From Bacteroidota bacterium (GTDB lineage Bacteria > Bacteroidota > Bacteroidia > Chitinophagales > Chitinophagaceae): DNA of 64,000 nt. This document shows, in pieces, positions 48,412 through 57,455 of the stretch. The position numbers and the translations under genes are program-made. The notes below the pieces were generated by a model. The model saw nothing but the letters and a program-made list of their open reading frames with translations. It ran no database searches and was not told where the DNA came from. Every line of letters starts with the position of its first letter. Positions within the stretch are counted from its first letter, which is position 1. The stretch is taken from NCBI GenBank assembly GCA_016706595.1, contig JADJJH010000003.1, positions 680,001 through 744,000 on the forward strand. Reading direction: 5' to 3'.

Positions 48412-51400
48412 CTAGGCAGTTATTTCTTTCAATAAAGCTTCCTTCATGCTTGTAAAAATGGTTTGCATAGTTTTTACCTTTGTTAATTTACTGAAATCAA
48501 TCAGTAAATCGAAGTGTTCTATTTCCGACATTTTTTTATTTTTAGAGCCTACATTTTCCCATGGTTTTTTATACGCTTGTACAATAGAGTTAAACTTGTC
48601 TTCATCTTTCATGCCATCTAAAAGCCATAAACAAAGAGAGACATTTGCTTTCGAAATTAAATCCCAATAATCATGATTTTCAAATGATATTTTTGTTTGT
48701 AAATCGGCAAATGATTTTTCAAGTTTTGCTTTGATGGAAGATAACGTAGGTAGCTTGTATAATGTATTTGCCGATTGCCCGCCCCATTTCTGAACATCCA
48801 ATTGATGTAAGAAATATTCTATTTCAATCCAATTCACCAATGAATACGTAGCATTTGATTTTTGATTTTCATGGGCTTGGTAATAATGATGAGCCGCCTG
48901 CGTTAATGCCTTTATTTTATCGGCTCGTTTATTACAAATAATGGCTTTACGTTTATAGGCACTGCCAATCAATGAATGTCGTTCAGAGGTTTCTGCAATT
49001 TCAAGTAGCTTCGTTAAACTCGAAATCATCATATCCATTTCTTGCTCGTAATTTCTTTCCTTCGTAAAGTTATGTAAGTAATCATCAAGTGTTTGCTTGG
49101 CTAAAATATTATTATACTTCTCGAGCGAACTTACTGAATAGCCGGCCTTTTCGTAAGTCAGTATTTTTTTAAATAAGGTAATGGCTTTTTGATACTCATC
49201 TAATTCAACATACGCAATGGCAATCTTTTCTAACAATTCAGGTGTTTCAACTTCAAATTGATATACCGCTTCTAAAATGGCATCAAGTTCAATTAATAAA
49301 TTCACTGCATCAAAATAAGCAATCTGTGCTTTACTTAATAAATTCTCAACATCATTTTCTGCTTCTTGAGTAATAATATAATGTCTGCTTTTTTCGCTTC
49401 GTTTCGTACTCAGTTTAACTTTATAAAACGGATCGCCATAACATTGAAAAGCACCCCAAGTATTTGTGTTCGGATATTTTTCGAAGATCGTTTTACGGGC
49501 TTGTAAAACAGCTTTGCCAAATTCATAACCTTCAAACATGCACCTGTAAAATACATTCGCAAACTCTAAGGCTGCAGCATCATCAACGGCCCAGCCTGCT
49601 GCAATCACGGCCTTTACTCCATTTTGTATAAGCTGTGTGCCAATGTTTGCCGCAAATCGGTAACGACTTTGATACAGCGCTTCTTGCTCACTATCTACCT
49701 TGCCTAAATAGCAACAGTTTACAAACACAAATTCGGGTGTATAACTTAACTGATTAAATTCTCGCGGTGTAAAAAAAACATTATCGCCAATAATCATTCC
49801 CGATTTTTCGGGTTCGGTTTTGCTAAAGTTGCCATGTCCCGAAATATGTATCATCTTATATTCTGTTTTAAATAAGGCGGTAATAATTTCGTGTGAGTTA
49901 GATTTAATCATCGAAGTAATTTGATAATCAAACTCTCCAAATAATTTCTCTACTTGCTTGGCTTCATTTTCGGCACCGGGCAATTGGTTGCAAAATCCGT
50001 TGGTAATTGGATCGCCGATTACCAGTACATTTTTATTATTTACGGTGGAAGTATTCATTTTATAATGCGTAGTCGCTAACTGACGAATCATACCTGAATT
50101 TACACATAGTGGTTTTGTTTTCTCAATATCGGTTTGAAACAATTCCCATGGGTAGGCTGCGGTAAATTCATCAAGTACCCAAAGTATATCCGTCTGTCTT
50201 CTAATATTTTCTTTGAAGTCGTTAGGTATCAATAATTCAAAAATTGTTTTCGCTACTTCGGGTGTCCACTTATCATTTGTCGAAATGTTTTCAAGTAAAT
50301 TTTCTATCAATTGTGTACTGCTTAATAACTCTTTCTTTTCTTCACGTGCGCCATTGGTACTGGTATAAAAATTTAATCGTTTTACCGTTTGATTACTCGT
50401 TTCATTCTCGGCTAAAACGGTAAGTCGTTGCCACCAGTCTGATTTGTTTTCGGCAAGTAAGCGTTTTCTTCTACCTAATAAATTTTTTATTTTGTTGGAG
50501 GTGAATTCAATTTGAATTTCATCGGTACTACTCATCATGATTTTCTTAATCGAATAAAAACATTGTAGCGCTCGATCTTCAAATAGTTCAATGAATTCAA
50601 CTTCATGAATCAAATTTGTATCGTTTGGTTTCACTGCATGCATTTTTGCATTCGCAAATTGTATGCCTTGTATAATAGACCGTATGGACGATTCTACACT
50701 TAGTCCACCATAATCAGTTCCAATTAATAAGGTTGAAATGCCTGATTTATTCATTCCTGAATTGCCCGAAATTCTACAATGAGTAGATAGATATTCGATC
50801 ATGGCTTTCTCGACAGTAACGGTTAATTGTTGCGCTGTTAATTTATCAACTTCGCCAATGCCTATAATGCATGCACCATTAAACTCTTCTTCTTGTTTTA
50901 AAGCAAATTGATGAGTGCCAATCTCACCTGGATAATTCCCCAAAACATGTTTCATCGAAAGTTCTCCTTTAAGATACGTGTCGGCAACTCGTTCGGCACT
51001 TACTATGCCATCGCCCTTAAAATGGCCAATAATTATGGGGTACTGACTAAACATTAAGTCGCCATTACTTACCCTTACTTTTAGGGCCGGTAAACTTATT
51101 TTGGTTTTTGTTTTTTGCAGTGGAAGTCCCAATATTTGATGAATCGCTGTTACTTCATCAGGCTCAAACAATTCTTCTGCTTCTAGTTGAACCAATGAAC
51201 GTGTTTTGTCTGAAATATTCGGTTCTGTTCTACTTAATAAATCGGTAGTGCCATTTTTTAGTATTTGATGAATCGCTGTAAATAAGCTTTCATCATTTGC
51301 CAAAGCGCCATGAGTAATTTGCGAATAATATAATGAATTAGTGTTTCGAAGTTTAGTTGGAATACCCGTTTCCCAAGTTACACTTTGATCACCTCGTGCG

Positions 51401-53685
51401 GTTGCTTGAAAGGTAATTTCGCCTTTGTCAATGGTATAACCTGCTTGGGTAATATCATCTTTTCCGGCTATATAATAAATATTGGTAAAATCAATATTGG
51501 CTTCATGATCTTGTACTCGCTTTTTAAACTTTCCAAATTCTGTTAGGGTTGCTTTTGGTGGAATACGCCATTGTAATTTAGATGCTTTTTGTAATTCTAT
51601 CCAAGTTTTTTCATCGGCGAAATCATGATCTGTTTTACGAGTGGGCAATAAATTTAAGATACCCGGAAAGCCTGCAAATAAATCAATGAGCTCTGATTTT
51701 GAATGCGCAAAGTCTAATGAGTCGAGCGATTTTATGATGCCATCTCTTCCACAAAATACATTGGCTATACGATACGATCCCATCCAAGGTGTACCTAACA
51801 TTAATAGTTTGAAGCCTTCACTTTGGTTTAAATTTTTCCATGTGGTTGGGTGTGTTAAAATAAATTCACGGGCAAGTACACCCCCCATCGAATGCGCTAA
51901 TATTTTTATGGGTTGTTGATAGCTTTGCAGAAAAACTATTTTATCATGTAAATTTTTTGCACTCTCAGTAACCGATATGCGCCAGTCGTATGGAAAGGTA
52001 ACTACATCATAATATTCACTTAGGTATTCACAAATATCTTTGTAAGATGTTTTAATCAATGATTTTGATTTGATTCCTTTTTTATCCATCGCTAAATCAC
52101 TCAGGCCACCCATTACTAACCGCAAATAGTTTAGCCAAATATGTGCACCTTCTTTACTCAGTGTTGATCCCATAATGCCGGCTAATAAAATAACGATTGG
52201 TTTTTTACCGCTTACTTCATCATAAAATACACTTCCACCCTCTAACCCAAATACGCCACGTTCGGCATCGCTTAATGCATTTGCAGGTATATATTCATGA
52301 AAAGAAGCAGGTGGATTTTCTTTGCTATTCAAAGCTTCCAATAAGGCCGTTTGCGTTTTTTTATTTTTGAAATAACTGAAATGATTAACCTCAGCACCTT
52401 CATCAAAAAAGTAATGTAAATTATTTTCGCGTTTAGTACCTTGGTACATGGAAGCCGTATTCACCACAAAATCATTTTCACCTTTAAAAACAAGTTTAGT
52501 GATGATAACAATAAGTCCTTTAAGGGTTAAACTAAATTCAGAATTACCTGCAATAACTAATACATTATTTTGAATTTTATCGGGTGCATTTAATACTTTC
52601 AAAAAAGGAGAACTCGGCGACATCGATTCTAGTCCGGGTAAAATATTTACATCATTCTTACTTTCTAACACCGAAGCTATCAATGCTTTAAATCCTTCAG
52701 CAATAGGATTCAATCCGCCAGAAGTTAATGACAATAAATTCATGCTTACATTAAAGTAAAAATCTAATCGGTTTGACAGTAGGGAAGTGCCTTTGGCCGG
52801 ACAAGCTACTCGAATGAATTTATCGACAGTGATTTTTTTCTTAGTAATTAAAGTTCTTATTTTTTTGATATAGTTGCAATCGGCTGTGCGTCCAATACGC
52901 TCTAACATGGCCATGCCGGTTTCATCAAATCCATTGGCATCACTACAAAAACGGGCAATCACTTCACCTACTAATCCGCCTCGCGAATGTGTTATGAGAT
53001 GCAACTTGCTTCCTTCGGGTAATTGTGATAAAACTTCGAATGCATTTTGCAACGGACTTTTCGTAAAGGTTTCGTGTTGAAAGGCAAGTATATTTTGTTG
53101 GTAGATTCTTTGCATTTCTTGCCATAAAAAACTGCCATGCAATTCGGCAAACGAACCTTTAGATGATGAACCGGTACCATGTAAAAATAAAAGAACCGGT
53201 TGCATGGTTTTATTAACTTGATAAGGTTGCAATTCAAAATCGCTACTTACTTGATATAATCCACTTTGGTTATCGAGTAATTTTTTTTCGAGGTAAGCCG
53301 CTAATTCGTGTACACTTTGTTGGATTGCTTTTTTAGCAAATACATTAAATATTTTTAGGGCTACACTTTTGAGCGAGCGTTGATCATCGTCGGTAGAGAT
53401 TGAAAAAGGAAGTTCACTGGCATCATTCAGCGAACGTTTATTGGCATCTATATTTGGGAATAATTCGTTGAGTGTATTGGCGTTACCAAACCAGGTGGTA
53501 TTGTCGTCGAAAATGAATTCTATACATTCATCGTCACTTATCGAAATCTCATGATGTTCTCCTTCAGCGCGTGTAGTGCTTAATTGATATGATTGTTGTA
53601 AACTGAAGAAATTTTCTTCGTGGGTATAGCTTGTATCAATGTTTGGATTTTTCTTTCCATACAATGAAAGTTTTTTCTGACTCAT
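48412..53685 (-). CDS. CHAT protease fused to two alpha/beta-hydrolases
   Basis: The 1757-aa protein has no signal peptide. Residues about 160-445 form an alpha/beta hydrolase with LFLHGTGSSS, nucleophile elbow THSRGG (Ser234), Asp405 and His435. Residues about 495-800 form a second, LCAT-like hydrolase with LLAGIMGS, AHSMGG (Ser599), GTPWMGS and THGALAND (His792). About 865-1050 resembles a macro/leucyl-aminopeptidase N-terminal-like fold (weak). About 1165-1427 is a CHAT caspase-like domain with HISGHG (His1284) and FVNCC (Cys1324/1325). The C-terminal 300 residues are TPR-like helices. CHAT proteases cut partners on signal in bacterial immunity. Putting two lipase-like domains in the same chain suggests membrane or ester targets. 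The substrate and trigger are unknown. Confidence 0.85.
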   Translation of the reverse strand: MSQKKLSLYGKKNPNIDTSYTHEENFFSLQQSYQLSTTRAEGEHHEISISDDECIEFIFDDNTTWFGNANTLNELFPNIDANKRSLNDASELPFSISTDDDQRSLKSVALKIFNVFAKKAIQQSVHELAAYLEKKLLDNQSGLYQVSSDFELQPYQVNKTMQPVLLFLHGTGSSSKGSFAELHGSFLWQEMQRIYQQNILAFQHETFTKSPLQNAFEVLSQLPEGSKLHLITHSRGGLVGEVIARFCSDANGFDETGMAMLERIGRTADCNYIKKIRTLITKKKITVDKFIRVACPAKGTSLLSNRLDFYFNVSMNLLSLTSGGLNPIAEGFKALIASVLESKNDVNILPGLESMSPSSPFLKVLNAPDKIQNNVLVIAGNSEFSLTLKGLIVIITKLVFKGENDFVVNTASMYQGTKRENNLHYFFDEGAEVNHFSYFKNKKTQTALLEALNSKENPPASFHEYIPANALSDAERGVFGLEGGSVFYDEVSGKKPIVILLAGIMGSTLSKEGAHIWLNYLRLVMGGLSDLAMDKKGIKSKSLIKTSYKDICEYLSEYYDVVTFPYDWRISVTESAKNLHDKIVFLQSYQQPIKILAHSMGGVLAREFILTHPTTWKNLNQSEGFKLLMLGTPWMGSYRIANVFCGRDGIIKSLDSLDFAHSKSELIDLFAGFPGILNLLPTRKTDHDFADEKTWIELQKASKLQWRIPPKATLTEFGKFKKRVQDHEANIDFTNIYYIAGKDDITQAGYTIDKGEITFQATARGDQSVTWETGIPTKLRNTNSLYYSQITHGALANDESLFTAIHQILKNGTTDLLSRTEPNISDKTRSLVQLEAEELFEPDEVTAIHQILGLPLQKTKTKISLPALKVRVSNGDLMFSQYPIIIGHFKGDGIVSAERVADTYLKGELSMKHVLGNYPGEIGTHQFALKQEEEFNGACIIGIGEVDKLTAQQLTVTVEKAMIEYLSTHCRISGNSGMNKSGISTLLIGTDYGGLSVESSIRSIIQGIQFANAKMHAVKPNDTNLIHEVEFIELFEDRALQCFYSIKKIMMSSTDEIQIEFTSNKIKNLLGRRKRLLAENKSDWWQRLTVLAENETSNQTVKRLNFYTSTNGAREEKKELLSSTQLIENLLENISTNDKWTPEVAKTIFELLIPNDFKENIRRQTDILWVLDEFTAAYPWELFQTDIEKTKPLCVNSGMIRQLATTHYKMNTSTVNNKNVLVIGDPITNGFCNQLPGAENEAKQVEKLFGEFDYQITSMIKSNSHEIITALFKTEYKMIHISGHGNFSKTEPEKSGMIIGDNVFFTPREFNQLSYTPEFVFVNCCYLGKVDSEQEALYQSRYRFAANIGTQLIQNGVKAVIAAGWAVDDAAALEFANVFYRCMFEGYEFGKAVLQARKTIFEKYPNTNTWGAFQCYGDPFYKVKLSTKRSEKSRHYIITQEAENDVENLLSKAQIAYFDAVNLLIELDAILEAVYQFEVETPELLEKIAIAYVELDEYQKAITLFKKILTYEKAGYSVSSLEKYNNILAKQTLDDYLHNFTKERNYEQEMDMMISSLTKLLEIAETSERHSLIGSAYKRKAIICNKRADKIKALTQAAHHYYQAHENQKSNATYSLVNWIEIEYFLHQLDVQKWGGQSANTLYKLPTLSSIKAKLEKSFADLQTKISFENHDYWDLISKANVSLCLWLLDGMKDEDKFNSIVQAYKKPWENVGSKNKKMSEIEHFDLLIDFSKLTKVKTMQTIFTSMKEALLKEITA

Positions 53686-53856
53686 ACGATGCTTGTTTGA
53701 TGTAACAAGGTAAAAAATATTTCATGAATGCAGCAAGAAAAATTTTGTTACGAAATTTAGGTAAAGAACTTATCCTTTATGTCGGTAGTAAGGAAAGGGG
53801 GTGGGTTAATTATCAAATAGTGATTTCTATTCCTTCCCATTGCAAATATTGCCTAA

Positions 53857-54717
53857 ATGAAAACAGTATGTTTTATGAATTCGATTATCTTTACGGATAT
53901 TAAAACAAATGGCATGTCGGCTTTACCAGGAACCATATTTATTAATTATCGAAAAGATGATACCCGTTGGAATGCATTAGCGTTGTATAACGAATTGCAG
54001 AAGTATTTTGAAAAGGATCAAATTTTTAAAGACTTTAATACCATTTTGCCGGGTGATGATTTTGTGGTGAGTATCGAAAATGCATTACGAAAATGTGATG
54101 TATTATTGGTAGTCATTGGCCCCAATTGGTTAAGCATGAAAGATGAAAGTGGGAATAGACGATTAGATGATCCTGATGATTTTGTTCGCTTAGAAGTGTC
54201 GACCGCTTTAAGTAGAAATATTCAAGTGATTCCGGTTTTGATTGATAATACTGTGATGCCTAAGGCTGCTGATTTGCCCGAGAATATGAAGTCATTATAT
54301 CGCCGACAATTTGTTGAGATCGATAATACTCGTTTTGAAGATGATGTAAGAAATTTGGCCGAAGCCATTAAAAAAGTTTTACCTGAAGGATCGGTAAGGG
54401 TTCAGCATGAAGAAAAGAATAAATATGATGATAGAAAAGAGGAAGCTGAAATAAAGAAAAAGAAGGTGAGTGCAAAACCTAAGCCTGCCAACAATTTGGT
54501 GATGGGTATTCTTGCAACGATACTTTGTTTTCCTTTAGGTATTGTATCCATTATAGCAGCTAATAAAGTTGATTCACTTTGGAGTGAAGGTAAATTTGAT
54601 GAAGCCATCGACGAGTCGAGAAGTGCACAAAAGTGGGCCATTATTGCAATTATAAGTGCGCTGATTGTGTATGTTATTTATGCCATTGGGGTTGCAGATC
54701 AGGTTAATAATTATTAA
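53857..54717 (+). CDS. TIR domain protein with CD225/dispanin-like membrane module
   Basis: The 286-aa protein carries a TIR domain (about 25-170) with IFINYRKDD at strand A and the segment DDFVRLEVSTAL, whose Glu113 is in the place of the catalytic Glu of NAD-cleaving TIRs. A charged linker (about 180-210) leads to a CD225/dispanin-like part (212-278) with CFPLGIVSIIAANKVD, GKFDEAIDESRSAQKWA and two membrane segments. The start could also be the ATG at 53914 (residue 20), which is closer to the TIR core. The stop codon overlaps the next start (TAATG), so translation is coupled to the DUF2752 gene. It lies divergent from the CHAT gene, 171 nt apart. Membrane-tethered TIR with NADase activity is the likely reading; not proven. 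Confidence 0.85.
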   Translation: MKTVCFMNSIIFTDIKTNGMSALPGTIFINYRKDDTRWNALALYNELQKYFEKDQIFKDFNTILPGDDFVVSIENALRKCDVLLVVIGPNWLSMKDESGNRRLDDPDDFVRLEVSTALSRNIQVIPVLIDNTVMPKAADLPENMKSLYRRQFVEIDNTRFEDDVRNLAEAIKKVLPEGSVRVQHEEKNKYDDRKEEAEIKKKKVSAKPKPANNLVMGILATILCFPLGIVSIIAANKVDSLWSEGKFDEAIDESRSAQKWAIIAIISALIVYVIYAIGVADQVNNY

Positions 54718-55112
54718 TGTCTGTTCACAAAAGGTGGTATGTTTGGGTAATTGTTTTAGCCACATTGCTATGTTTGGTATTCGTGTATAAAAATCCACCG
54801 GCAAATAATGTATTGTATCCAAAATGTGTATTCAAACAAATTACAACATTCGAATGTGCAGGATGTGGAAGTGCCAGAGCAGTGTACGCCTTATTACATG
54901 CAGATTTAAAACAGGCAGCCGACTATAATTTGCTATTGGTGATTTTAATTCCGATGGGAATGTTTGTATTCTTGAACAATGCATTTTCCCTAACAAAATC
55001 AAATATGACTATTCTCAAAAAGCCTTATTTTTATTTAGGTTTGATTATGCTATTTTGGATATTGCGTAATGTGAATTATTTTCCGTTTACATACTTGCAT
55101 TCAGATAATTAA
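54717..55112 (+). CDS. DUF2752 membrane protein
   Basis: The 131-aa protein has three predicted transmembrane helices (about 8-25, 69-86, 102-120) and the DUF2752 signature YPKCVFKQITTFECAGCGSA, in which the cysteine pattern CxxC-like CAGCG follows the first helix, plus HADLKQAADYN. In this phylum DUF2752 genes often sit beside CD225 genes. Its start codon overlaps the stop of the TIR-CD225 gene by one base, so they are expressed together. Function unknown. Confidence 0.88.
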   Translation: MSVHKRWYVWVIVLATLLCLVFVYKNPPANNVLYPKCVFKQITTFECAGCGSARAVYALLHADLKQAADYNLLLVILIPMGMFVFLNNAFSLTKSNMTILKKPYFYLGLIMLFWILRNVNYFPFTYLHSDN

Positions 55113-55495
55113 TCATGGACTTACTTTGAAATGGTCAACAATTTATGAGATGGGAATAACGTAAGATTACACGCAATCCAAGTTCAAGAAATTTCATAGA
55201 ATGAAATTTCTCTGCGTTCTTCATAGCGCAATGCCCTCTACCTCTTCGCGCCTCCGCGGTAAAAAAAACAAAGTGTCGTTTAAATTGATTTTGTTTATAA
55301 CAGGAGAATTGTATTCAATTTGAAATACCTTTTCGCTTTATACCAATGTGAAATGGTAGATAGACCATTTCTTACAGTGGTTTATGCCGATAGAATAGAT
55401 GTTTAGACCAAAATGTTTGGTCTATTACATAAATCACATCGGTATTATCATTCATTTTTAAAATAAATAATTTTACTTTTAGGCGGCAATAATCA
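55113..55495. other. intergenic region with repeat and structured element
   Basis: This 383-nt region contains an inverted GC-rich repeat near 55240-55262 (shared with 47468-47500) and a very structured part at 55340-55445, described separately. The element TACTTTTA at 55474-55481 may be the -7 box of the next gene. Confidence 0.5.
55340..55445. repeat. multi-hairpin element
   Basis: Outer arms 55340-55351 and 55434-55445 pair with one mismatch. Inside are AAATGGT-6nt-ACCATTT (55351-55370) and TAGACCAAA-3nt-TTTGGTCTA (55404-55424, perfect 9 bp). A competing 10-bp stem links 55377-55386 with 55428-55437. This could be a small RNA, a MITE/REP-like element or an operator. Confidence 0.6.
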
Positions 55496-55939
55496 ATGCG
55501 TATGCAAAAAGTTTTTTTAGGAGGAACATGCAATAATAGCAATTGGCGTGATCAATTAATACCGTTATTGAAGATTGATTATTTTAATCCGGTGGTTGAA
55601 AACTGGACACCCGATAAGCAAGCCGAAGAGATTGAACAACGTAAGATTTGCGATTTTTGTCTGTACGTAATTACCCCCCGCATGGAAGGCGTGTATGCCA
55701 TTGCCGAATTGGTAGATGATAGCAATAAACGTCCGCAAAAAACGATAGCATGTTTTTTAACGCAAGATGAAGGTGAAAAATTTTCGTTCACCACCTTACG
55801 ATCCTTAAAAGCCGTAATTGATTTGTTGAAAGTTAATGGGGTAGTGGTATATGAATCGTTGGCAGAAGTGGCGACGTATTTGAATAAGGGAGGCGAAGGG
55901 GGGGGGGGGCGGCCTTTTTTGGGGCCCTCAATAAAATGA
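55496..55939 (+). CDS. nucleoside 2-deoxyribosyltransferase-like protein, C-terminus suspicious
   Basis: The 147-aa frame matches small nucleoside 2-deoxyribosyltransferase-like proteins: VFLGGTCNNSNWR at the start, YFNPVVENWTPD, and EQRKICDFCLYVITPRMEGVYAIAELVDD with the acidic Glu/Asp region. Such proteins bind or cleave nucleosides or nucleotides. From residue about 134 on, a tract of 12 G (55898-55909), then CGGCC, six T and GGGGCCC give an odd tail. The frame may be altered by slippage or by sequencing error, so the true end is uncertain. It lies behind the TIR/DUF2752 pair with a probable own promoter (TACTTTTA, 55474-55481). Confidence 0.75.
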   Translation: MRMQKVFLGGTCNNSNWRDQLIPLLKIDYFNPVVENWTPDKQAEEIEQRKICDFCLYVITPRMEGVYAIAELVDDSNKRPQKTIACFLTQDEGEKFSFTTLRSLKAVIDLLKVNGVVVYESLAEVATYLNKGGEGGGGRPFLGPSIK

Positions 55940-55977
55940 GTATTAAGTTGATTTTTATTTTTATGTAGGATTCGCGT

Positions 55978-56118
55978 GAAGGATTGTAACGAAAATACTT
56001 TTGTGAGGTACGAGCAAAAGATTGCAGTGGAAAGCCTGACCAGTTACCAAAGCATGTAATATTTTTTTTATGACGATGATGTGGCAGCTTTCGGCACACT
56101 TTGGGGGCACGCCCAAAT
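55978..56118. repeat. dispersed structured intergenic element, copy B
   Basis: This copy carries GATTGCAGTGGAAAGCC (about 56020-56036), the upstream GGATTGTAACG and a tail CACGCCCAAATA. It lies between convergent genes like copy A at 43051-43165, whose tail is GCCGCCCAAATC. The two share the TGGAAAGC core and tail but differ in length. Confidence 0.55.
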
Positions 56119-56156
56119 AAGATTTAACTAGGATCAGAGGTTTTTAGAGATGCCCA

Positions 56157-57401
56157 TCAATGAAAAAAGATATATCCAATAATAATCGCTGCAATTACGC
56201 CCATCAAATCGGCAAGTAAACCAGCCCATACCGCGTATCGAATATTTTTAATTTGCACCGAACCAAAGTATAACGCAATAATATAAAAGGTAGTATCGGC
56301 GCTTCCTTGAAAAATACTGGCCATTTTACCTACAAACGAATCCGGACCTAATTCGGGATTATTGTAAATATCAACTAATAAACCTCTAGCGCCGCTTCCG
56401 CTAAAGGGTTTCATGATGGCAACGGGTAGGGCATCCACAAAATCGGTATTCATGCCGCTTGCCGCTACCAGATATTTAATGGCATCTATTACATAAGTGA
56501 GCGAACCACTGTCGCGAAAAACACGAATAGCCACCAACATACCCACTAAGTAAGGCAATATTTTAAGTACCACATCAAAGCCTTCTTTAGCTCCTTCGAT
56601 AAATGCTTCAAAGACATTTACTTTTTTGTAAACGCCACCTACAATAATGGCAACCACTAAACTCAATAAAATAAAATTACCCGAAACTTTCGACACATTT
56701 TGTTTTGTTTCATTAGGTAATTGCTGGATAAAATAAAGTATACCGACAACAAATAGTAATAAAGAAGCAATCCATCCTAACAACACTTTATCGAATTTTA
56801 ATTGTTGCTTAATGCCAACAATAACAACACTGGCTAAGCTGGCAATTACCGTAGCTAAAACACAAGGCACAAAAATGGAAGCAGGTTCGAGAGATGGTAT
56901 TTTGCCTGATATTCGTAATGCAATGATTGATAAAGGTATGAGTGTGAGTCCGGAAGTATGCATTACCAAAAACATAATTTGCGAATTGGTGGCAGTGCCT
57001 TTCACCGGATTCAATTCTTCTAAACTTTGCATGGCTTTTAATCCGAAGGGAGTTGCCGCATTATCGAGACCTAACATATTGGCACTAAAATTCATTACCA
57101 TTTCGCCCATGGCGGGATGTTGATTTGGGATTTCAGGAAATAATCTTTTTAGAAAAGGGTTAAGGATTCTGGCCAATAAATTAATGGCACCTGCTTTTTC
57201 GGCGATTTTCATCAGACCTAAAAAAAATATCATCGAGCCTGCTAAGGGTAATCCAACACTCATCACCGAATCTTTAGCTGCTGTAAACATGCCTTCGGTT
57301 AAGGTATTAAATATTTCGAGGTCGCCGAGGATTAACCATTTTAGTACGGCTACAATAAATCCGGCTACGAAAAAAAATACCCATACATAATTTAAAACCA
57401 T
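56157..57401 (-). CDS. SpmA/SpmB-like nucleoside recognition (Gate) domain membrane protein
   Basis: I choose the ATG at 57401, which gives 414 aa starting MVLNYVWVFFFVAG; the 25-codon upstream extension reads through repeated intergenic sequence. The protein has about ten transmembrane segments. It joins SpmA-like (first half, with NMLGLDNAATPFGLKAM and NSQIMFLVMHTSGLTLIP) and SpmB-like parts (second half, with ALPVAIMKPFSGSGARGL and IFQGSADTTFYI) in one chain, as is usual in Bacteroidota. The Gate domain is found in nucleoside transporters and spore maturation proteins. In a non-spore-former the substrate is unknown. Confidence 0.87.
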   Translation of the reverse strand: MVLNYVWVFFFVAGFIVAVLKWLILGDLEIFNTLTEGMFTAAKDSVMSVGLPLAGSMIFFLGLMKIAEKAGAINLLARILNPFLKRLFPEIPNQHPAMGEMVMNFSANMLGLDNAATPFGLKAMQSLEELNPVKGTATNSQIMFLVMHTSGLTLIPLSIIALRISGKIPSLEPASIFVPCVLATVIASLASVVIVGIKQQLKFDKVLLGWIASLLLFVVGILYFIQQLPNETKQNVSKVSGNFILLSLVVAIIVGGVYKKVNVFEAFIEGAKEGFDVVLKILPYLVGMLVAIRVFRDSGSLTYVIDAIKYLVAASGMNTDFVDALPVAIMKPFSGSGARGLLVDIYNNPELGPDSFVGKMASIFQGSADTTFYIIALYFGSVQIKNIRYAVWAGLLADLMGVIAAIIIGYIFFH

Positions 57402-57455
57402 GTGTTTTGTTTGGGTGTAATAATAAAAAAAAGTACTGAGAAGTAATAGTTCAAC

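Noticed and set aside
55340..55445. Retron-type non-coding RNA
   Set aside because: No reverse transcriptase is near, and the fold does not show a branching G with long msd stem. Kept only as an unnamed structured element.
47739..55939. Prophage or integrative element around the CHAT/TIR genes
   Set aside because: No integrase, transposase, phage structural gene or tRNA attachment site is seen at the edges.
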